Origin: Paenibacillus barengoltzii NBRC 101215
GTDB taxonomy: Bacteria > Bacillota > Bacilli > Paenibacillales > Paenibacillaceae
Length of the DNA stretch: 42,335 nt
Assembly (NCBI RefSeq): GCF_004000745.1
Contig: NZ_BILV01000054.1
Span: forward strand, 1-42,335
Direction: 5' to 3'
The stretch's first letter is position 1. Every line of letters starts with the position of its first letter. The notes under the pieces were generated by a model. It was given only the letters and a program-made list of their open reading frames with translations. It did no database searches and was not told the DNA's origin. This document shows positions 6,976 through 16,498 of this stretch, one piece after another. A program made the position numbers and the translations under genes.

Positions 6976-7668
6976 TTATTGGTGCAAACCGCATTCTGTT
7001 TTTTCCGTACCGGACCAACGCCCTGCCCGTGGATCTTCGCCTGGCATTACCGGACGGGTACAATGTTCACAGCCAATGCTAGGATAATTGCGGTCATGCA
7101 AAGGATTATAAATGAGCTGATGCTCGCGAATGTAGTTCCATACATCATCCGAAGTCCAGTTAGCGATCGGATTAAATTTCACCAGACCAAACTTGGTGTC
7201 GTATTCAATTTTCTTCGCATTGGCTCGGGTTGGTGCCTGGTCGCGGCGAATCCCGGTAATCCATGCATCGTATCGGCCTAACACCCGTGTCAGCGGCTCA
7301 ACCTTACGCAGGTTGCAGCAAGCGTTAGGATCTGCCTTCCACAGCTCCTCCCCATACTTCTGCGTCTGTTCTTCTGGTGTTAGCAGAGGGGAAATTCGTA
7401 CAAATTCCAACCCATATTTGGCCGCAATCGCGTCCCGGGTCTCATAAGTCTCTTTAAAATGAAAATCCGTGTCTAAGTAAAAAATGTCGGTAGACGGGCT
7501 GATTTGCTGCAGCATATCGACCAGTACAACATCCTCAGCCCCAAAGCTGCAAGCAAAGGTGATATTCGGAAATGTCTCTACCGCCCAGGCGAGGATTTCT
7601 TGGGGGGATAACGACTCAAATTCCTCGGCCTTGGCAGCAATCAGTTGCTCTTTTTCCAATAAATTCAC
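6976..7668 (-). CDS. cysH: Assimilatory APS/PAPS reductase
   Basis: Reduces adenylylsulfate (APS, perhaps also PAPS) to sulfite with thioredoxin; 230 aa. The PP-loop nucleotide motif SFGAEDVVL lies at 41-49. CC (117-118) plus Cys200 and Cys203 form the 4Fe-4S signature of APS reductases, which PAPS-only enzymes lack. The catalytic Cys226 is in the C-terminal ECGLH. The GTG at 7668 has GGGAGG 11 nt upstream. With sat alone downstream, an APS-reductase route needing no APS kinase fits. The pair is a metabolic insertion between rpsI and cwlD. Confidence 0.94.
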   Translation of the reverse strand: MNLLEKEQLIAAKAEEFESLSPQEILAWAVETFPNITFACSFGAEDVVLVDMLQQISPSTDIFYLDTDFHFKETYETRDAIAAKYGLEFVRISPLLTPEEQTQKYGEELWKADPNACCNLRKVEPLTRVLGRYDAWITGIRRDQAPTRANAKKIEYDTKFGLVKFNPIANWTSDDVWNYIREHQLIYNPLHDRNYPSIGCEHCTRPVMPGEDPRAGRWSGTEKTECGLHQ

Positions 7669-7745
7669 TGTTCTTCAGACCTCCCGCATCTGGTTAATCA
7701 AGACTTGCAATTATTCCAACTAATCTGATTTGAATTATATTTAAA

Positions 7746-7773
7746 AGTATAGGGTATTCCCTCTAGAAGTCAA
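7746..7773 (-). promoter_or_regulatory. Sigma-A promoter of cysH-sat
   Basis: TTGACT (7768-7773) and TATACT (7746-7751) are 16 bp apart on the minus strand, about 78 bp before the cysH start. The spacer contains an inverted repeat AGGG-N4-CCCT. TTGGAAT-like sequences lie on both sides. Possible sulfur-responsive control is inferred only. Confidence 0.75.
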
Positions 7774-7827
7774 TACTAAAAATTCCAAAATGAATAAAAG
7801 TCCGGTGGTATCCGTTATTTTAAACGC

Positions 7828-7863
7828 AAAAAAGCCCCTTTCCAAAACGGAAAGGGACTTTCG
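7828..7863 (-). terminator. Terminator after rpsI
   Basis: The minus strand has AAGTCCCTTTCC, a GTTTT loop, then GGAAAGGGGCTTTTTT, an intrinsic terminator 15 bp after the rpsI stop. Confidence 0.9.
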
Positions 7864-7878
7864 TAAGCAATATAAAGA

Positions 7879-8271
7879 TTAACGTTTCGAGAACTGAGGA
7901 GCACGGCGAGCTGCTTTGAGGCCGTATTTCTTCCGTTCCTTCATCCGTGGGTCACGCGTCAAGAAGCCTGCTTTCTTCAATGCAGGACGCAGTTCCGGAT
8001 CTGCTTTGAGCAGAGCACGGGAAATCCCGTGACGGATTGCGCCAGCTTGACCGGAGATACCGCCGCCATGAGCGATGACGATCACGTCGTAGTTACCCAG
8101 CGTTTCCGTCAAAGTCAGCGGTTGTTTTACGATCAGCTTCAGCGTTTCCAGACCAAAATAATCGTTGATGTCGCGTTTATTGATGACAATGCGTCCTTCA
8201 CCCGGTACAAGGCGAACACGAGCTACCGAATGTTTACGACGACCTGTCCCATAGTATTGTACTTGTGCCAT
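7879..8271 (-). CDS. rpsI: 30S ribosomal protein S9
   Basis: Full-length S9, 130 aa. The C-terminal tail ends in the invariant QFSKR, whose Arg reaches the ribosomal P site tRNA. The N-terminus [16 protein letters not shown] is typical. It is the second gene of the rplM-rpsI pair, 20 bp after rplM, and is followed by a terminator. It should share the L13-leader control upstream of rplM. Confidence 0.98.
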   Translation of the reverse strand: MAQVQYYGTGRRKHSVARVRLVPGEGRIVINKRDINDYFGLETLKLIVKQPLTLTETLGNYDVIVIAHGGGISGQAGAIRHGISRALLKADPELRPALKKAGFLTRDPRMKERKKYGLKAARRAPQFSKR

Positions 8272-8291
8272 GAAACTGTCCTCCCTTTTAA

Positions 8292-8729
8292 TTATCCGCG
8301 AAGTTCGTAAACTTCAGGTTTTTGTGCCGCATGTGGATGCTCAGTGCCCGCATAAGCTTTCAGTCTCAGCTTCATTTTCTCGCCAAGACGAGTTTTAGGC
8401 AGCATGCCGTGAACGGCGGATTCAATTACACGTTCAGGTTTCGTTCTCAGCAAATCCTTAGCAACGGTCACTTTCAAACCGCCCGGATGCAGGGAATGAC
8501 GATAATATTTTTTGTTATCGAGCTTTTTGCCGGTCAGGGCGATTTTCTCCGCGTTGATGACGATCACAAAGTCACCGCAGTCAACATGTGGAGTAAATTG
8601 TGGTTTGTGTTTACCGCGGATAAGAGCAGCAGCTTCGCTAGCCAAGCGGCCCAGCGTTTTGCCTTCGGCATCGATGATGTGCCATTTGCGCTCTACTTCG
8701 CCTGGCTTCGCCATATAAGTGGTACGCAT
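8292..8729 (-). CDS. rplM: 50S ribosomal protein L13
   Basis: L13, 145 aa, an early-assembly 23S rRNA binding protein. The ATG at 8729 gives [10 protein letters not shown], the family N-terminus, with AAGGAGG upstream; an upstream in-frame TTG (8747) lies before the ribosome binding site. It heads the rplM-rpsI operon, is preceded by a structured leader, and is 273 bp downstream of truA. Confidence 0.98.
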   Translation of the reverse strand: MRTTYMAKPGEVERKWHIIDAEGKTLGRLASEAAALIRGKHKPQFTPHVDCGDFVIVINAEKIALTGKKLDNKKYYRHSLHPGGLKVTVAKDLLRTKPERVIESAVHGMLPKTRLGEKMKLRLKAYAGTEHPHAAQKPEVYELRG

Positions 8730-8730
8730 G

Positions 8731-8911
8731 TAAAGATCCTCCTTCAAATTCGTCCGAAATGGTTCATCCTGCTGAACACGATCATGCTCTTCGGGTCGCT
8801 TGACCTACGTCAGCAGATTTATCTTCGATCGTTTCATTCATGTTTAGCAAGCATATAATTCTTGTTTAAGCGGCTTTCTTGACTGGGGGCTGTGGGATAG
8901 CCATCAAGAAA
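8731..8911 (-). promoter_or_regulatory. L13-type ribosomal leader RNA upstream of rplM
   Basis: The transcript starts with a perfect 8-bp stem TTTCTTGA/TCAAGAAA (8904-8911 and 8875-8882). It encloses a GGCT/AGCC helix with a CCCAC-containing loop, then a linker and a ribosome-binding region. Position and layout agree with the L13 leader of Firmicutes, where L13 represses its own operon. Assignment is from structure and position; no covariance model was run. Confidence 0.7.
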
Positions 8912-8922
8912 ACACAACTTTT

Positions 8923-8951
8923 ATTTTACAGGAAGCCCAGTTAATACGCAA
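8923..8951 (-). promoter_or_regulatory. Sigma-A promoter of rplM-rpsI
   Basis: TTGCGT (8946-8951) and TAAAAT (8923-8928) are separated by 17 bp on the minus strand, just ahead of the first leader helix. Confidence 0.65.
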
Positions 8952-9002
8952 GCCTTTTTCAAAGGTTATCCCGAAAAAATCAAGCTTCCAAACCCCACCA
9001 TT

Positions 9003-9788
9003 TCAGTCGTTCAAATCTTCTTCTTCGTATTCTACGCTCCAGAGCATCAGCCCTTTACTCTCCGCCGTTGGGCCTGCGGCTGTCCGATCCTTCGCCTCCA
9101 GAATCGCTTGGATCGATTCAGGCGTCCGTTTACCTTCACCGACCTCGATCAAGGTGCCCACGATGATCCGGACCATATGTTGCAGAAATCCGCTCCCCGT
9201 GACATAAAAATGGACAATCCCCTGCCCCGTTGCTCCAGGAATTTTCGCTGATGAATCCACCTCGATGCGGGCATCATATATGGTACGAACGTGACTTAGC
9301 TTCGTGGACTGACGCGAGGCGAACGAAGTAAAGTCGTGGGTTCCCATCAGATAAGGCAGGCATGCCTGCATGGCCTCCACATTAAGCTGTCCTGGATGAT
9401 GAAACTGATAGTTCCGTTGGAACACATCCGGGAATCGGTTGGTATTAATGGAGTAGCGGTAGGTTTTCCGTTTGGCCGAATGCCGTGAATGGAAGGTCAG
9501 AGGGACCTCCCGAGCCGTCAACACGCGGATATCAGAAGGGAGCCGCGCGTTAAGCGCCAAACACCAACGTTCCACAGGAATTCGCGAATCGGTGTGAAAA
9601 TGAAAAGGCTGCTGTCTCGCATGCACCCCGGCATCGGTTCGTCCCGAGCCATGAATTTTCACCGTTTCTCCCGTTAAATGGCGGATGGCTCCCTCGATAT
9701 GATCCTGAACCGTATTTCCGCCCGGTTGGGTCTGAAAGCCGAAATAGTTGGTTCCGTCATAGCTGACGGTCATCAGCAAGTTGCGCAT
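9003..9788 (-). CDS. truA: tRNA pseudouridine(38-40) synthase
   Basis: TruA, 261 aa, isomerises uridines 38-40 in the tRNA anticodon arm. The catalytic Asp52 lies in GRTDAGVHA. The N-terminal VSYDGTNYFGFQ and the C-terminal GFLQHMVRIIVGTL segments are family signatures. The start has GGAAGG upstream. It follows rplQ after a terminator, whereas in B. subtilis three ECF-transporter genes lie between the two; none is present here. Confidence 0.97.
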   Translation of the reverse strand: MRNLLMTVSYDGTNYFGFQTQPGGNTVQDHIEGAIRHLTGETVKIHGSGRTDAGVHARQQPFHFHTDSRIPVERWCLALNARLPSDIRVLTAREVPLTFHSRHSAKRKTYRYSINTNRFPDVFQRNYQFHHPGQLNVEAMQACLPYLMGTHDFTSFASRQSTKLSHVRTIYDARIEVDSSAKIPGATGQGIVHFYVTGSGFLQHMVRIIVGTLIEVGEGKRTPESIQAILEAKDRTAAGPTAESKGLMLWSVEYEEEDLND

Positions 9789-9827
9789 CGGTTCCTTCCT
9801 TTCTCAAGGCCACACCTTCAGTTCAAT

Positions 9828-9877
9828 AAAAAAACTCTCCGAAAGCTTAGCCGTAAGGCGAGCCGACAGAGAGTTTT
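9828..9877 (-). terminator. Terminator at the end of the alpha operon, after rplQ
   Basis: On the minus strand AAAACTCTC (9869-9877) pairs with GAGAGTTTT (9831-9839) around a structured inner part containing GCC/GGC, followed by a T-run. It ends the S10-spc-alpha transcript. Confidence 0.85.
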
Positions 9878-9904
9878 ACACGCAAGAAATGGGGAACCCC
9901 CGAA

Positions 9905-10270
9905 TTACGCGCGATCTACCAGTTCCAGATAAACCATAGGAGCAGCGTCGCCGCGGCGAGGTCCCAGCTTCAGGATACGAGTGTATCCGCCTGGACGGCT
10001 GGAATAACGAGTTGCCAGTTCGGTGAACAGCTTTTGGATTGCATCCTGCTCGCCGTCGATCGATTCGCGACGAACGTAAGCTGCCACTTGACGACGGGCA
10101 TGCAGGTCACCACGTTTTGCCTTGGTGATCAGCTTCTCAGCGATCGAACGAACTTCTTTCGCTTTTGCTTCCGTCGTTTGGATGCGTTCGTATAAGAACA
10201 GGTCGGTTACCAGGTCACGGAACAATGCTTTACGTGCGCTGGAATCGCGGCCCAACTTTTGGTATGCCAT
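9905..10270 (-). CDS. rplQ: 50S ribosomal protein L17
   Basis: L17, 121 aa, with the bacterial signature [20 protein letters not shown] near the N-terminus. Last gene of the alpha part of the cluster, 37 bp after rpoA and followed by an intrinsic terminator. Confidence 0.98.
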   Translation of the reverse strand: MAYQKLGRDSSARKALFRDLVTDLFLYERIQTTEAKAKEVRSIAEKLITKAKRGDLHARRQVAAYVRRESIDGEQDAIQKLFTELATRYSSRPGGYTRILKLGPRRGDAAPMVYLELVDRA

Positions 10271-10307
10271 GAGTTTTCCCTCCTTCGCTAAAACGATTCA
10301 AGTCAAC

Positions 10308-11252
10308 TTATTCTTCAGTGCGCAATCCCAAACCTAACTCTTGGAGCTTCTCTTGAACTTCTTCCAAAGACTTGCGACCCAGGTTACGTACCTTCATCAT
10401 GTCTTCTTCGGTTTTCGTCGTAAGCTCTTGTACCGTATTGATACCGGCACGTTTGAGGCAGTTATAGGAACGAACGGAGAGATCAAGCTCTTCAATCGTC
10501 ATTTCAAGCACTTTTTCTTTCTTGTCTTCTTCCTTCTCGACCATGATTTCCGCGTCTTTCGCTTCGTCCGTAAGGCCTACGAACAAGAAGAGATGCTCGG
10601 TCAAAATTTTCGCGCCGAGGCTTACCGCTTCTTCAGGTCTGATACTGCCATCGGTCCACACTTCAAGCGTAAGCTTGTCGTAGTTGGTCACTTGGCCAAC
10701 CCGGGTATTCTCAACCACGTAATTGACCCGTGTAATCGGGGTATAGATCGAATCGACGGGAATGACACCGATCGGTTGATCATCTCGTTTATTTCGATCT
10801 GCCTGAACGTAACCACGTCCGCGGCCTGCGTAGATGCGCATGTGGAGTCTTGAACCCGGTTCAAGCGTTGCAATATGCAGATCCGTATTCAAAATTTCCA
10901 CATCGCTGTCCGCACGGATATCCCCTGCCGTAACAACGCCTTCGCCTTCCGCATCGATTTCGAGGATCTTCTCCTCATCCGAATGAATTTTCAGCGAGAG
11001 TGCTTTCAGGTTCAGGATGATCTCCGTAACGTCCTCCATAACGCCCGGTACGGTCGCGAATTCATGCAGAACTCCATCGATTTGGACCGAGGTTACCGCA
11101 GCACCCGGCAGAGAAGAGAGCAAAATCCGGCGAAGCGAGTTGCCCAGTGTGGTGCCATACCCACGTTCAAGTGGTTCTACTACAAATTTCCCATAGGTGC
11201 CTTCATCGTTAACTTCTACGGTCTCGATTTTTGGCTTTTCGATTTCTATCAC
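10308..11252 (-). CDS. rpoA: RNA polymerase alpha subunit
   Basis: Alpha subunit, 314 aa. The N-terminal domain (about 1-228) dimerises and assembles beta and beta'. An acidic linker rich in Lys and Glu precedes the C-terminal domain (about 245-314), which binds UP elements and activators and contains the helix-hairpin-helix like part [20 protein letters not shown] lies before the ATG. It lies between rpsK and rplQ, after a 132-bp gap that is large for this operon. Confidence 0.98.
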   Translation of the reverse strand: MIEIEKPKIETVEVNDEGTYGKFVVEPLERGYGTTLGNSLRRILLSSLPGAAVTSVQIDGVLHEFATVPGVMEDVTEIILNLKALSLKIHSDEEKILEIDAEGEGVVTAGDIRADSDVEILNTDLHIATLEPGSRLHMRIYAGRGRGYVQADRNKRDDQPIGVIPVDSIYTPITRVNYVVENTRVGQVTNYDKLTLEVWTDGSIRPEEAVSLGAKILTEHLFLFVGLTDEAKDAEIMVEKEEDKKEKVLEMTIEELDLSVRSYNCLKRAGINTVQELTTKTEEDMMKVRNLGRKSLEEVQEKLQELGLGLRTEE

Positions 11253-11384
11253 GAAAGTACCCCTCCTTCAAAACGTCGTTCCTTTCAATCTGCCTAAGGT
11301 GCTGAAGTTCGTAACGTAGTATGCCTAAACATCCATTGTTCCCAATTGACGCTGGTGTTATACCACGGCTTCAGCGCGGCTTCA

Positions 11385-11780
11385 TTAAACGCGGCGGCGT
11401 TTTGGAGGACGGCAGCCGTTATGAGGAATTGGAGTAACGTCTTTAATCATGTTGACTTCAAGGCCTGCCGCTTGCAAGGAGCGGATAGCGGCCTCACGGC
11501 CGGCGCCAGGGCCTTTAACCATAACCTCAACGGTTTTCATGCCATGTTCCATCGCAGCTTTGGCAGCAGATTCAGCAGCCATTTGTGCAGCAAACGGAGT
11601 CGACTTACGGGAACCTTTGAATCCAAGACCGCCGGAGCTCGCCCAGGAAATCGCGTTACCGTGTGGATCCGTAATAGTGACAATCGTGTTATTGAATGTG
11701 GAGCGGATATGAGCCACGCCAGATTCAATATTTTTCCGGTCACGACGTTTCGTACGTACGACTTTCTTTGGTTTAGCCAT
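11385..11780 (-). CDS. rpsK: 30S ribosomal protein S11
   Basis: S11, 131 aa, part of the 30S platform near the E site. Typical segments are [15 protein letters not shown] and the C-terminal [14 protein letters not shown]. It lies 19 bp after rpsM. A 132-nt untranslated gap separates it from rpoA. Confidence 0.98.
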   Translation of the reverse strand: MAKPKKVVRTKRRDRKNIESGVAHIRSTFNNTIVTITDPHGNAISWASSGGLGFKGSRKSTPFAAQMAAESAAKAAMEHGMKTVEVMVKGPGAGREAAIRSLQAAGLEVNMIKDVTPIPHNGCRPPKRRRV

Positions 11781-11799
11781 TGTCTGTTATCCCCCCTTC

Positions 11800-12168
11800 T
11801 TATTTCTTCTTGTTCGCTACAGTACGACGAGGACCCTTACGAGTACGGGCATTCGTTTTCGTACGTTGTCCGCGAACCGGCAAGCCGCGACGATGACGCA
11901 CTCCGCGGTAGCAGCCAATTTCGATCAAACGTTTAATATTTAAAGAAATTTCACGACGCAGGTCACCTTCAACCTTGACCGTTTTGTCGATCGTTTCGCG
12001 TAGTTTGCTAACCTCATCTTCCGTCAAATCACGAACACGAGTGTCCGGATTGATGCCTGTTTCTTTCAGGATTTTCTGGGAAGTCGTTTTACCGATTCCG
12101 AAAATGTAAGTTAAGGCGATCTCAACGCGTTTATCACGTGGCAAATCCACACCAGCAATACGTGCCAT
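11800..12168 (-). CDS. rpsM: 30S ribosomal protein S13
   Basis: S13, 122 aa, contacts the 50S subunit and the P-site tRNA. It shows the helix-two-turn-helix [19 protein letters not shown] and the basic tail [18 protein letters not shown]. It lies 21 bp after rpmJ. Confidence 0.98.
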   Translation of the reverse strand: MARIAGVDLPRDKRVEIALTYIFGIGKTTSQKILKETGINPDTRVRDLTEDEVSKLRETIDKTVKVEGDLRREISLNIKRLIEIGCYRGVRHRRGLPVRGQRTKTNARTRKGPRRTVANKKK

Positions 12169-12189
12169 TTTACGCTACACCCCCTTCAA

Positions 12190-12315
<126 letters not shown>

Positions 12316-12320
12316 CTAAA

Positions 12321-12340
12321 AGTTTTACAGAAGTAAAACT
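12321..12340 (-). promoter_or_regulatory. Perfect hairpin just before the rpmJ ribosome binding site
   Basis: AGTTTTAC and GTAAAACT form an 8-bp stem around a 4-nt loop, directly followed by TTTTAGGAGG. A second hairpin, TTTTGC/GCAAAA around a 4-nt loop, lies at 12364-12379. Either could affect rpmJ translation or transcription passing through, but the low GC makes them weak. Confidence 0.45.
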
Positions 12341-12435
12341 GGGATCGAAAGCATACGTTCTTCTTTTGCGAAAGCAAAAATCCAATCGCACGCATTCTAA
12401 TCATAAACTACTGTCAGAAACAACTCAACCTGAAT

Positions 12436-12444
12436 ATTGTACCA
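12436..12444 (-). promoter_or_regulatory. Candidate internal promoter between infA and rpmJ
   Basis: The minus strand reads TGGTACAAT, an extended -10 element, in the 165-bp gap ahead of rpmJ. There is no convincing -35. It could supply extra transcript for rpmJ-rpsM-rpsK-rpoA-rplQ. Confidence 0.45.
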
Positions 12445-12468
12445 CAACTTTACCATAATGGGTATAGT

Positions 12469-12684
12469 CTATTTGCGGTAAGTGATCCGGCCTTTCGTCA
12501 AATCGTATGGCGAAAGCTGTACGACCACTTTGTCTCCTGTCAGAATGCGGATAAAGTGCATCCGCAACTTCCCGGAAACGTGAGCGAGAATTTGATGACC
12601 ATTCTCCAACTCTACTCTAAAGGTTGCATTCGGCAACGGTTCAATGACCGTACCTTCGACTTCAATGACATCTTCTTTAGCCAC
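12469..12684 (-). CDS. infA: Translation initiation factor IF-1
   Basis: IF-1, 71 aa, a single S1/OB-fold domain that sits in the 30S A site during initiation. Typical segments are [19 protein letters not shown] and [22 protein letters not shown] start at 12684 is preceded by GAAAGGAG, which lies inside the end of the upstream KOW gene. Its stop is only 2 nt before this start, so the two are likely translationally coupled. Confidence 0.98.
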   Translation of the reverse strand: MAKEDVIEVEGTVIEPLPNATFRVELENGHQILAHVSGKLRMHFIRILTGDKVVVQLSPYDLTKGRITYRK

Positions 12685-12686
12685 AG

Positions 12687-12995
12687 TCAGTCTCCTTTCT
12701 CTTCAGCCATAGAATTGGCGGACTTCTGATAAGCAAGAACTGCATGGCGCAGTTTCCCGTTCGTCACCCGTCCGCTTTCCTGCAAACTATGAACAACCTC
12801 GCTGCTAACGATGGGCAGTAGCTCAAGATGCTGGGCATTTTTACGTTTGGGTCCATCAAACTTCCGTTTGTTTCCGTCCGCGATCCAGACGAATTTGTCG
12901 TCCAGAATCCCGACAATCACATAAATCGCTCCGGCATCCCTGCCTTTGAGAACTTTCACCAACTGACCGATTTGCGGCGCTGAGCGCTCTTTCAC
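12687..12995 (-). CDS. KOW-domain RNA-binding protein (L14e-like, YbzG type)
   Basis: About 102 aa with an N-terminal KOW motif ([20 protein letters not shown]) and the family segment [21 protein letters not shown], like proteins annotated as L14E/L6E/L27E-type between map and infA in Bacillota. The exact role is not known to me; ribosome or RNA binding is inferred. The start is uncertain. GTG 12995 has AGGTG 6 nt upstream, while ATG 13001 and GTG 13004 directly abut the map stop with no space for a binding site. Confidence 0.85.
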   Translation of the reverse strand: MKERSAPQIGQLVKVLKGRDAGAIYVIVGILDDKFVWIADGNKRKFDGPKRKNAQHLELLPIVSSEVVHSLQESGRVTNGKLRHAVLAYQKSANSMAEEKGD

Positions 12996-13004
12996 GTTCA
13001 TCAC

Positions 13005-13757
13005 CTACGCATCCAGCTTCGTGAAAATTTCCATCCCGTCCGGCGTAACAGCTACCGTATGCTCAAAGTGAGCGCACAAGGAGCCATCCACCGTAACCAC
13101 TGTCCAATTGTCTTCCAGCGTTTTAACATATCGCTTCCCCATGTTAACCATCGGTTCGATCGCCAGGACCATCCCCGGCTTAAGCCGCGGGCCCCGGTCG
13201 GGCAAACCATAATTCGGAATTTGCGGTTCTTCATGCAAGCTCGCGCCAATGCCATGACCCACATATTCCCGAACGACGGAAAAACCGGCAGCTTCGATGA
13301 ATTGCTGAATTGCATGCGAGATCGTGTACAATCGAACATCCGGTTTAACGAGCGCAAGGCCCGCATACAAGGAACCTTCGGTGACTTCCAAGAGACGCTT
13401 GGCTTCCTCCGAAATTTGACCTACCGGATACGTCCACGCCGAGTCCCCATGGAAACCACGATACTCCGCGCCGATATCCAATGTAATGATATCGCCTTCG
13501 TTCAATTTGCGTTTGCCGGGAAATCCGTGTACCAATTCTTCGTTGACCGAAGCGCAAATGCTGTAAGGAAAACCGTTGTAACCTTTAAAGGACGGCACGG
13601 CGCCCTGACTGCGAATGTATTTATCGGCGAGTTGATCGAGTTCTCCCGTCGTAATTCCAGGCTGAATCGCTTGGGCCATGAGCCTGTGCGTTTCCGCGAC
13701 GATCCGCCCAGCTTCTCGCATAAAGCCCAGTTCCGTTTCGGATTTACAAATGATCAT
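13005..13757 (-). CDS. map: Methionine aminopeptidase type I
   Basis: Removes N-terminal Met from nascent proteins; 250 aa. The di-metal ligands are Asp94, Asp105, His168, Glu201 and Glu232, with His77 (LVHGFPG) at the active site. There is no N-terminal zinc-finger extension. It starts 5 nt after the adk stop, and its own stop abuts the KOW gene, so adk-map-KOW-infA form a tight block. Confidence 0.97.
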   Translation of the reverse strand: MIICKSETELGFMREAGRIVAETHRLMAQAIQPGITTGELDQLADKYIRSQGAVPSFKGYNGFPYSICASVNEELVHGFPGKRKLNEGDIITLDIGAEYRGFHGDSAWTYPVGQISEEAKRLLEVTEGSLYAGLALVKPDVRLYTISHAIQQFIEAAGFSVVREYVGHGIGASLHEEPQIPNYGLPDRGPRLKPGMVLAIEPMVNMGKRYVKTLEDNWTVVTVDGSLCAHFEHTVAVTPDGMEIFTKLDA

Positions 13758-13762
13758 TACAC

Positions 13763-14449
<687 letters not shown>

Positions 14450-14455
14450 TCAGTT

Positions 14456-14500
14456 AGGTGCCAGGCAAGGACGTTTGCACGTCCTCTGATCCTGGTACCT
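14456..14500 (-). promoter_or_regulatory. Large hairpin with a GCAA tetraloop between secY and adk
   Basis: The minus strand folds as AGGT-a-CCAGG, internal loop, AGGACGT, GCAA loop, ACGTCCT, internal loop, CCTGG-c-ACCT: 16 paired positions in three helices. There is no T-run after it, so it is not an ordinary terminator. It fills most of the 98-nt gap. A role in mRNA processing, stability or regulation of adk is possible. Confidence 0.6.
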
Positions 14501-14505
14501 ACCGA

Positions 14506-15807
14506 CTATTTATTAATAAAACCTTTATAGTGACGTTTGATCAATTGGCCTTCAATCGTCTTCATCGTATCCAGCGCAACGCCGATTACGATGAGGATCG
14601 ATGTACCACCGATCAAGACGGTGCTCGGCAATCCTGCGATAGCCCCCAATCCCATAGGGAGAATGGAGATGGCTGCAAGGAAGAGCGCACCGGTCATCGT
14701 CAAACGAGTTAATACCCGAGTTAAGTAGGTTTCCGTCGCTTTACCAGGACGGATCCCTGGAATGTAGCCACCGTTTTTCTTCATGTTCTCAGCCATCTGC
14801 TGCGGGTTCATCTGTACGAACGTATAGAAGAACGTAAAGCCGATGATCATGATCACATAAAGCACCATCCCGAGCGGACGGTTGGTAGACAAATGGGTCG
14901 TAATCCATTGCGCCCATGCATGCGTCGACCAGAAGCTGGCGATGACAACCGGGAATTGCAGCAAGGATACTGCGAAAATGACCGGAATGACGCCGGCAGC
15001 GTTGATCTTGAGCGGAATATGCGTATTCTGTCCGCCATACATTTTGTTACCTACCACACGTTTTGCGTATTGCACCGGGATTTTCCGGATCGCTTGTTGT
15101 ACGTAGATAACACCGATGACGATCAAGATGCACACCAAGAGAATCGCGATGGATTTCACCACATTAATGAAAGGCTGGCCTTCAATGATAAAATCCGATT
15201 GCGCAATCGTCGTAATGTGCGTAGGGATGGAAGCAACGATCCCCGCGAAGATAATCAGCGAGATCCCGTTACCAATCCCTCTTTCGGTAATCTGCTCACC
15301 TAACCACATCAGGAAAGAGGTACCCGCTGTCAACACAATCGCGATGACCAGATAATCACCGAAGGTCGCGTTCGGCACCATTTCCGTTCCGTACAAACGG
15401 TTAAAGCCAATCGACGTTGCAAACGCCTGAATGAGGGCCAAAATGACCGTTCCGTAACGGGTCACTTGGGCCATTTTCTTCTTACCGTGTTCCCCTTGCT
15501 TAGCCCATTCCGCAAACTTCGGAATGACATCCATCGACAAGAGCTGTACGATGATGGAAGCCGTGATATAAGGCATAATCCCGAGGGCAAAGATCGAGAA
15601 GTTCTTCAGGGCGCCGCCCGAGAAGGTGTTCAAGAGCCCAAGCAAGTTGTTTCCTGCTGCATTGTTTGTTGCTTCAAAAACGTCTTTATTAACGCCCGGA
15701 ACCGGAACGAAGGATCCGATCCGGTAAATGAGGAAGATAAACAACGTGAACAGGATGCGGTTGCGAAGGTCTTGAACATGCCATATGTTCTTAATGGTTT
15801 TAAACAT
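14506..15807 (-). CDS. secY: Protein translocase subunit SecY
   Basis: Channel subunit of the Sec translocon, 433 aa, with about ten membrane helices and the conserved cytosolic loop segments PFAAQ-like KFAEWAKQGEHGKKKM and QMAENMKKNGGYIPGIRPG. The ATG at 15807 overlaps the rplO stop by one base (TAATG), with GAGGTG just upstream inside rplO, so the two are translationally coupled. Its partner secE is also in this window. Confidence 0.98.
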   Translation of the reverse strand: MFKTIKNIWHVQDLRNRILFTLFIFLIYRIGSFVPVPGVNKDVFEATNNAAGNNLLGLLNTFSGGALKNFSIFALGIMPYITASIIVQLLSMDVIPKFAEWAKQGEHGKKKMAQVTRYGTVILALIQAFATSIGFNRLYGTEMVPNATFGDYLVIAIVLTAGTSFLMWLGEQITERGIGNGISLIIFAGIVASIPTHITTIAQSDFIIEGQPFINVVKSIAILLVCILIVIGVIYVQQAIRKIPVQYAKRVVGNKMYGGQNTHIPLKINAAGVIPVIFAVSLLQFPVVIASFWSTHAWAQWITTHLSTNRPLGMVLYVIMIIGFTFFYTFVQMNPQQMAENMKKNGGYIPGIRPGKATETYLTRVLTRLTMTGALFLAAISILPMGLGAIAGLPSTVLIGGTSILIVIGVALDTMKTIEGQLIKRHYKGFINK

Positions 15808-16247
15808 TAGATCACCTCGGTTTTACCGCCGGCAGCCTCGATTTTCTCTACCGCAGATTGGGAGAACTTATTCGCTTTAACTGTCAGTTTGACAGTAACT
15901 TCACCGTTGCCAAGAATCTTGATGCCGCTCTTCGCGTCTTTCACGATTCCTTGCTCAATCAACAGCTCAGGAGTTACTTCCGTATCCGCCGCAAAGTTGT
16001 TCAAATCTTCGATGTTGACAATCGCATACTCTTTCCGCGTCGGATTGATGAAACCGCGTTTTGGCAAGCGACGATACAGCGGATTCTGACCGCCTTCGAA
16101 GCCCGGACGCACACCACCGCCGGAACGAGCGTTTTGACCTTTGTGACCGCGAGTAGATGTTTTACCCATGCCGCTACCTGTACCGCGACCAACGCGTTTG
16201 CGTTCGTGGCGGGAACCAGGAGCAGGAGAAAGCTCATGTAACTTCAT
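15807..16247 (-). CDS. rplO: 50S ribosomal protein L15
   Basis: L15, 146 aa, with the Gly/Arg-rich N-terminal extension ([19 protein letters not shown]) that winds into 23S rRNA. The ATG at 16247 follows GGAGGTG by 8 nt. It overlaps secY by 1 nt. Confidence 0.98.
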   Translation of the reverse strand: MKLHELSPAPGSRHERKRVGRGTGSGMGKTSTRGHKGQNARSGGGVRPGFEGGQNPLYRRLPKRGFINPTRKEYAIVNIEDLNNFAADTEVTPELLIEQGIVKDAKSGIKILGNGEVTVKLTVKANKFSQSAVEKIEAAGGKTEVI

Positions 16248-16300
16248 CGTTCGTTGCACCTCCTTATTTATTGTTGGCAATTAACAAGCTTACGCTATCC

Positions 16301-16486
16301 TTAGCCTTCAATTTCTTTAACCGAAACCAGGTGGCTCACTTGATTCACCATGCCGCGAATGGCTGGGTTATCGTTGTGAACAACGGATTGGTTAATTTTG
16401 CGAAGACCCAAGGTTTTCACGGTAGTACGTTGGTTCTCCGGACGACCGATCAAACTACGCACGAGGGTAATTTGCAGTTTAGCCAT
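16301..16486 (-). CDS. rpmD: 50S ribosomal protein L30
   Basis: L30, 61 aa, the short bacterial form, with [20 protein letters not shown] and [17 protein letters not shown]. It lies 12 bp after rpsE. Confidence 0.97.
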   Translation of the reverse strand: MAKLQITLVRSLIGRPENQRTTVKTLGLRKINQSVVHNDNPAIRGMVNQVSHLVSVKEIEG

Positions 16487-16498
16487 GAGATTACCTCC

